DNA from: Actinomycetota bacterium
GTDB lineage: Bacteria > Actinomycetota > Actinomycetes > Actinomycetales > Microbacteriaceae
DNA: 8,285 bases
Direction: 5' to 3'
NCBI GenBank assembly: GCA_009703845.1
Contig: WLFI01000025.1
Coordinates: 1 to 8,285 of the forward strand
This document shows positions 7,057 to 8,285 of the stretch, in pieces. The position numbers were made by a program, and so were the translations under genes. The first letter of the stretch is position 1, and every line of letters begins with the position of its first letter. Under the pieces are notes generated by a model. It did no database searches. It saw nothing but the letters and a program-made list of their open reading frames with translations, and was not told the origin of the DNA.

Positions 7057-7425
7057 TTATTTTTCTGAAGCTGCTTCGCGTCGAGATCTGATTGAGACTA
7101 TCGCTTCTTCGAGAAGCTCCTTTGCCTCTTCTTCAGTTCTACGCTCTTTTACATAAGCCAAATGAGTCTTGTATGGCTCGTGCTTAGCGATTTGCGGTGG
7201 ATTGTCTTTATCTGTTCCAGCCGGTAGACCGCAGTTCGGGCAATCAATTTCAACCGGGATTTCTTCGGGCTCGACTGTTGCTGCATAAGCAAGTTCATTG
7301 ACGTGGCCACTAAAGCAGTAGTAGCTGATTGTGAAACGTTCGGCCTTGTACCCTCTGTCACGCTCGCCCATAGGGCCCGATCCGACGCGTGATCCTCGAA
7401 TTGCAGAACCGCCTGTGGTGCTCAT
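7057..7425 (-). CDS. rbpA: RNA polymerase-binding protein RbpA
   Basis: Actinobacterial transcription factor that binds RNA polymerase and the principal sigma factor and stabilises the open promoter complex. The 122 residues match the Streptomyces-type protein. The N-terminal AIRGSRVGSGPMGE (8-21) is the conserved basic tail/linker. The core domain carries C37, H41, C62 and C65 (YYCFSGH, then DCPNCG) in the spacing of the zinc-binding form. The C-terminal NPPQIAKHEPYKTHLAYVKERRTEE leads into the sigma-interacting helix with SIRSRRE. The ATG at 7425 is chosen because MSTTGGSAIRGSR starts as in relatives; an in-frame upstream ATG at 7494 would run through secG. There is no clear Shine-Dalgarno in the four bases after the secG stop, so expression probably depends on coupling to secG. 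It converges on pgl. Confidence 0.95.
   Translation of the reverse strand: MSTTGGSAIRGSRVGSGPMGERDRGYKAERFTISYYCFSGHVNELAYAATVEPEEIPVEIDCPNCGLPAGTDKDNPPQIAKHEPYKTHLAYVKERRTEEEAKELLEEAIVSIRSRREAASEK
7103..7123 (+). terminator. Weak hairpin, possible terminator for the tkt-pgl operon
   Basis: GCTTCT, a TCG loop, and AGAAGC form a 6-bp stem followed by a pyrimidine-rich run (TCCTTT, then more C/T). It sits about 50 bases past the pgl stop, inside the 3' part of rbpA. The palindrome falls in codons for a Leu-Glu-Glu-Ala helix, so it may be chance. Confidence 0.25.
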
Positions 7426-7429
7426 GCGT

Positions 7430-7678
7430 TTAGACCAGGTTGAAGCGCTGGAACAGACCAAGGGTGATGATGATGGCCACCCACACAACGCCAAGAATGA
7501 TGGTGATTCGGTTGAGGTTTCGCTCGGCTACACCTGAGGTCTGCATCGTGGTTGTTACTCCACCACCGAACATGTCAGAGAGCCCGCCACCGCGACCTTT
7601 GTGCAACAGGATTAGCAGCGTCAGCAAAAGGCTGATGATGCCTAATAGCACCTGCAGTGCGATGTTGATTCCGTTCAT
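7430..7678 (-). CDS. secG: Preprotein translocase subunit SecG
   Basis: Small inner-membrane subunit of the SecYEG channel that assists SecA-driven protein export. The 82 residues are the usual size. Two hydrophobic segments (about 6-25, rich in Leu/Ile, and about 58-77, ending in ITLGLFQ) flank a glycine-rich cytoplasmic loop, HKGRGGGLSDMFGGG, the family hallmark. The segment TSGVAERNLNRIT leads into the second helix as in relatives. The ATG at 7678 has AGGAAG at 7681-7686 upstream, rather close to the start. It lies 28 bp after tpiA and 4 bp before rbpA on the same strand, fitting one transcription unit. A frame on the other strand across the same bases is a shadow. Confidence 0.95.
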   Translation of the reverse strand: MNGINIALQVLLGIISLLLTLLILLHKGRGGGLSDMFGGGVTTTMQTSGVAERNLNRITIILGVVWVAIIITLGLFQRFNLV

Positions 7679-7680
7679 GT

Positions 7681-7686
7681 CTTCCT
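7681..7686 (-). promoter_or_regulatory. Probable ribosome binding site for secG
   Basis: AGGAAG on the minus strand in the 28-bp tpiA-secG gap, ending two bases before the ATG. The spacing is short, so the pairing may use AGGA with four bases between. No promoter is recognisable in this gap. Confidence 0.5.
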
Positions 7687-7706
7687 AACTTTTTCAGACT
7701 AGACGA

Positions 7707-8285
7707 TTATAAATCTAGATGCTTCTGGAAACGTGCGATGCCGCTGAACTCGGCGGCGTCTAGACTCGCTCCACCAACTAGAACACCATCAACTTCGGGG
7801 CTTCTCAAGAAGCCAGCCACATTTGCTGCCTTTACCGATCCACCATAAAGAATGCGGGTCTTGCTTGCCACGTCCTCTGAAAATTCAGCAGCAATGGCAT
7901 CGCGAATCTTTTTTGCAACCGAAGCGGCTTGCTCTGGTGTTGCGATCTGACCAGTGCCAATTGCCCATACCGGCTCGTAGGCAATCACGAAATCACCCAG
8001 AGCGGCATGACCAGCAAGTGCTGCAAGGGTTTGTCGAACTGGCACAGCGGCAGCACCTTCGGCCTCAAGCTCTTCAAGGGTTTCACCGACACAGATTACT
8101 GGCACAAGGTTGTGTCTAAACGCGGCCGCCACCTTTGCCTGAACCGCATCGTCGGTTTCATTGTGATACTGGCGTCTTTCGCTGTGACCGATTAGCACGT
8201 AGTCAACGGCAAGCTTTTTGAGGGCCTGGCCAGAGACCTCTCCGGTGTAAGCACCTGCGTCGTGGGCCGAAATGTCTTGAGCGCC
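7707..8285 (-). CDS. tpiA: Triose-phosphate isomerase, C-terminal part (partial, 5' end outside window)
   Basis: Interconverts dihydroxyacetone phosphate and glyceraldehyde-3-phosphate, linking glycolysis to the triose pool used by Tkt and Tal. The frame is open from the right edge to a TAA at 7709-7707, giving 192 residues of roughly 255. The GTG at 8198 is internal: upstream codons read GAQDISAHDAGAYTGEVSG, clear TIM sequence. The catalytic His is at window residue 34 in VLIGHSERR and the catalytic Glu at 104 in AYEPVWAIGTGQ. Their spacing of 70 matches the classical H95/E165 pair, so about 61 N-terminal residues are missing. RILYGGSVKAANVAGF and GVLVGGASLD form the phosphate-binding end. 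It is probably the 3' gene of a gap-pgk-tpiA glycolytic cluster (inference, not visible), with secG and rbpA behind it. Confidence 0.97.
   Translation of the reverse strand, partial: GAQDISAHDAGAYTGEVSGQALKKLAVDYVLIGHSERRQYHNETDDAVQAKVAAAFRHNLVPVICVGETLEELEAEGAAAVPVRQTLAALAGHAALGDFVIAYEPVWAIGTGQIATPEQAASVAKKIRDAIAAEFSEDVASKTRILYGGSVKAANVAGFLRSPEVDGVLVGGASLDAAEFSGIARFQKHLDL

Noticed and set aside
7053..7072. AGCTTTA / TGAAGCT imperfect stem around the pgl and rbpA stop codons
   Set aside because: Seven pairs at most with a G-U wobble, AT-rich, and no U-tract in the right place; too weak to call a terminator.
7699..7718. CTAGA / TCTAG inverted repeat near the end of tpiA
   Set aside because: Only five pairs with a ten-base loop; expected by chance.
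1..8285. Search for mobile elements, CRISPR arrays, tRNA/rRNA, riboswitches or a novel defence or biosynthetic system
   Set aside because: Essentially every base belongs to a recognised housekeeping gene; no long repeats, foreign-looking segments or unexplained gaps were seen.

Overview
The window is an ordinary but tidy central-carbon-metabolism locus from an actinobacterium, most likely Microbacteriaceae or a close relative. Three things point there: an OpcA-type glucose-6-phosphate dehydrogenase assembly protein, an RbpA RNA-polymerase-binding protein (both essentially actinobacterial), and the gene order. The moderate (not extreme) GC, very tight gene packing and mixed ATG/GTG/TTG starts would fit a streamlined aquatic lineage such as the Luna/Rhodoluna/Aquiluna type, but that finer placement is inference.

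Plus strand, 1-7054: a six-gene pentose-phosphate/glucose-6-phosphate cluster in the order tkt (3' half only), tal, pgi, zwf, opcA, pgl. Spacings are 27 bp, a 1-base TAATG overlap, 13 bp, a 4-base GTGA overlap and a second 4-base GTGA overlap. This is the layout of one translationally coupled operon. Zwf, helped by OpcA, oxidises glucose-6-phosphate to 6-phosphogluconolactone with NADPH production. Pgl hydrolyses the lactone. Tkt and Tal run the non-oxidative carbon shuffling, and Pgi links fructose-6-phosphate back to glucose-6-phosphate. The 6-phosphogluconate dehydrogenase gene is not in the window.

Minus strand, 8285-7057: tpiA (3' part only; its N-terminus lies beyond the right edge), secG and rbpA, separated by 28 and 4 bp, so probably co-transcribed. 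They cover a glycolytic enzyme, a Sec translocon subunit and a transcription initiation factor. This group converges on the pgl end of the first operon with only 2 bp between stop codons. A perfect 9-bp inverted repeat inside the end of pgl sits where a terminator for the minus-strand operon would be expected. A weaker hairpin inside rbpA is a candidate for the plus-strand operon.

No gene-free stretch exceeds about 30 bp. I saw no mobile element, CRISPR array, tRNA/rRNA or prophage remnant, and no evidence of an undescribed system. The most interesting points are the Pgi type (resembling the Pgi half of Tal-Pgi fusion proteins, encoded separately but immediately after tal) and the convergent operon ends.
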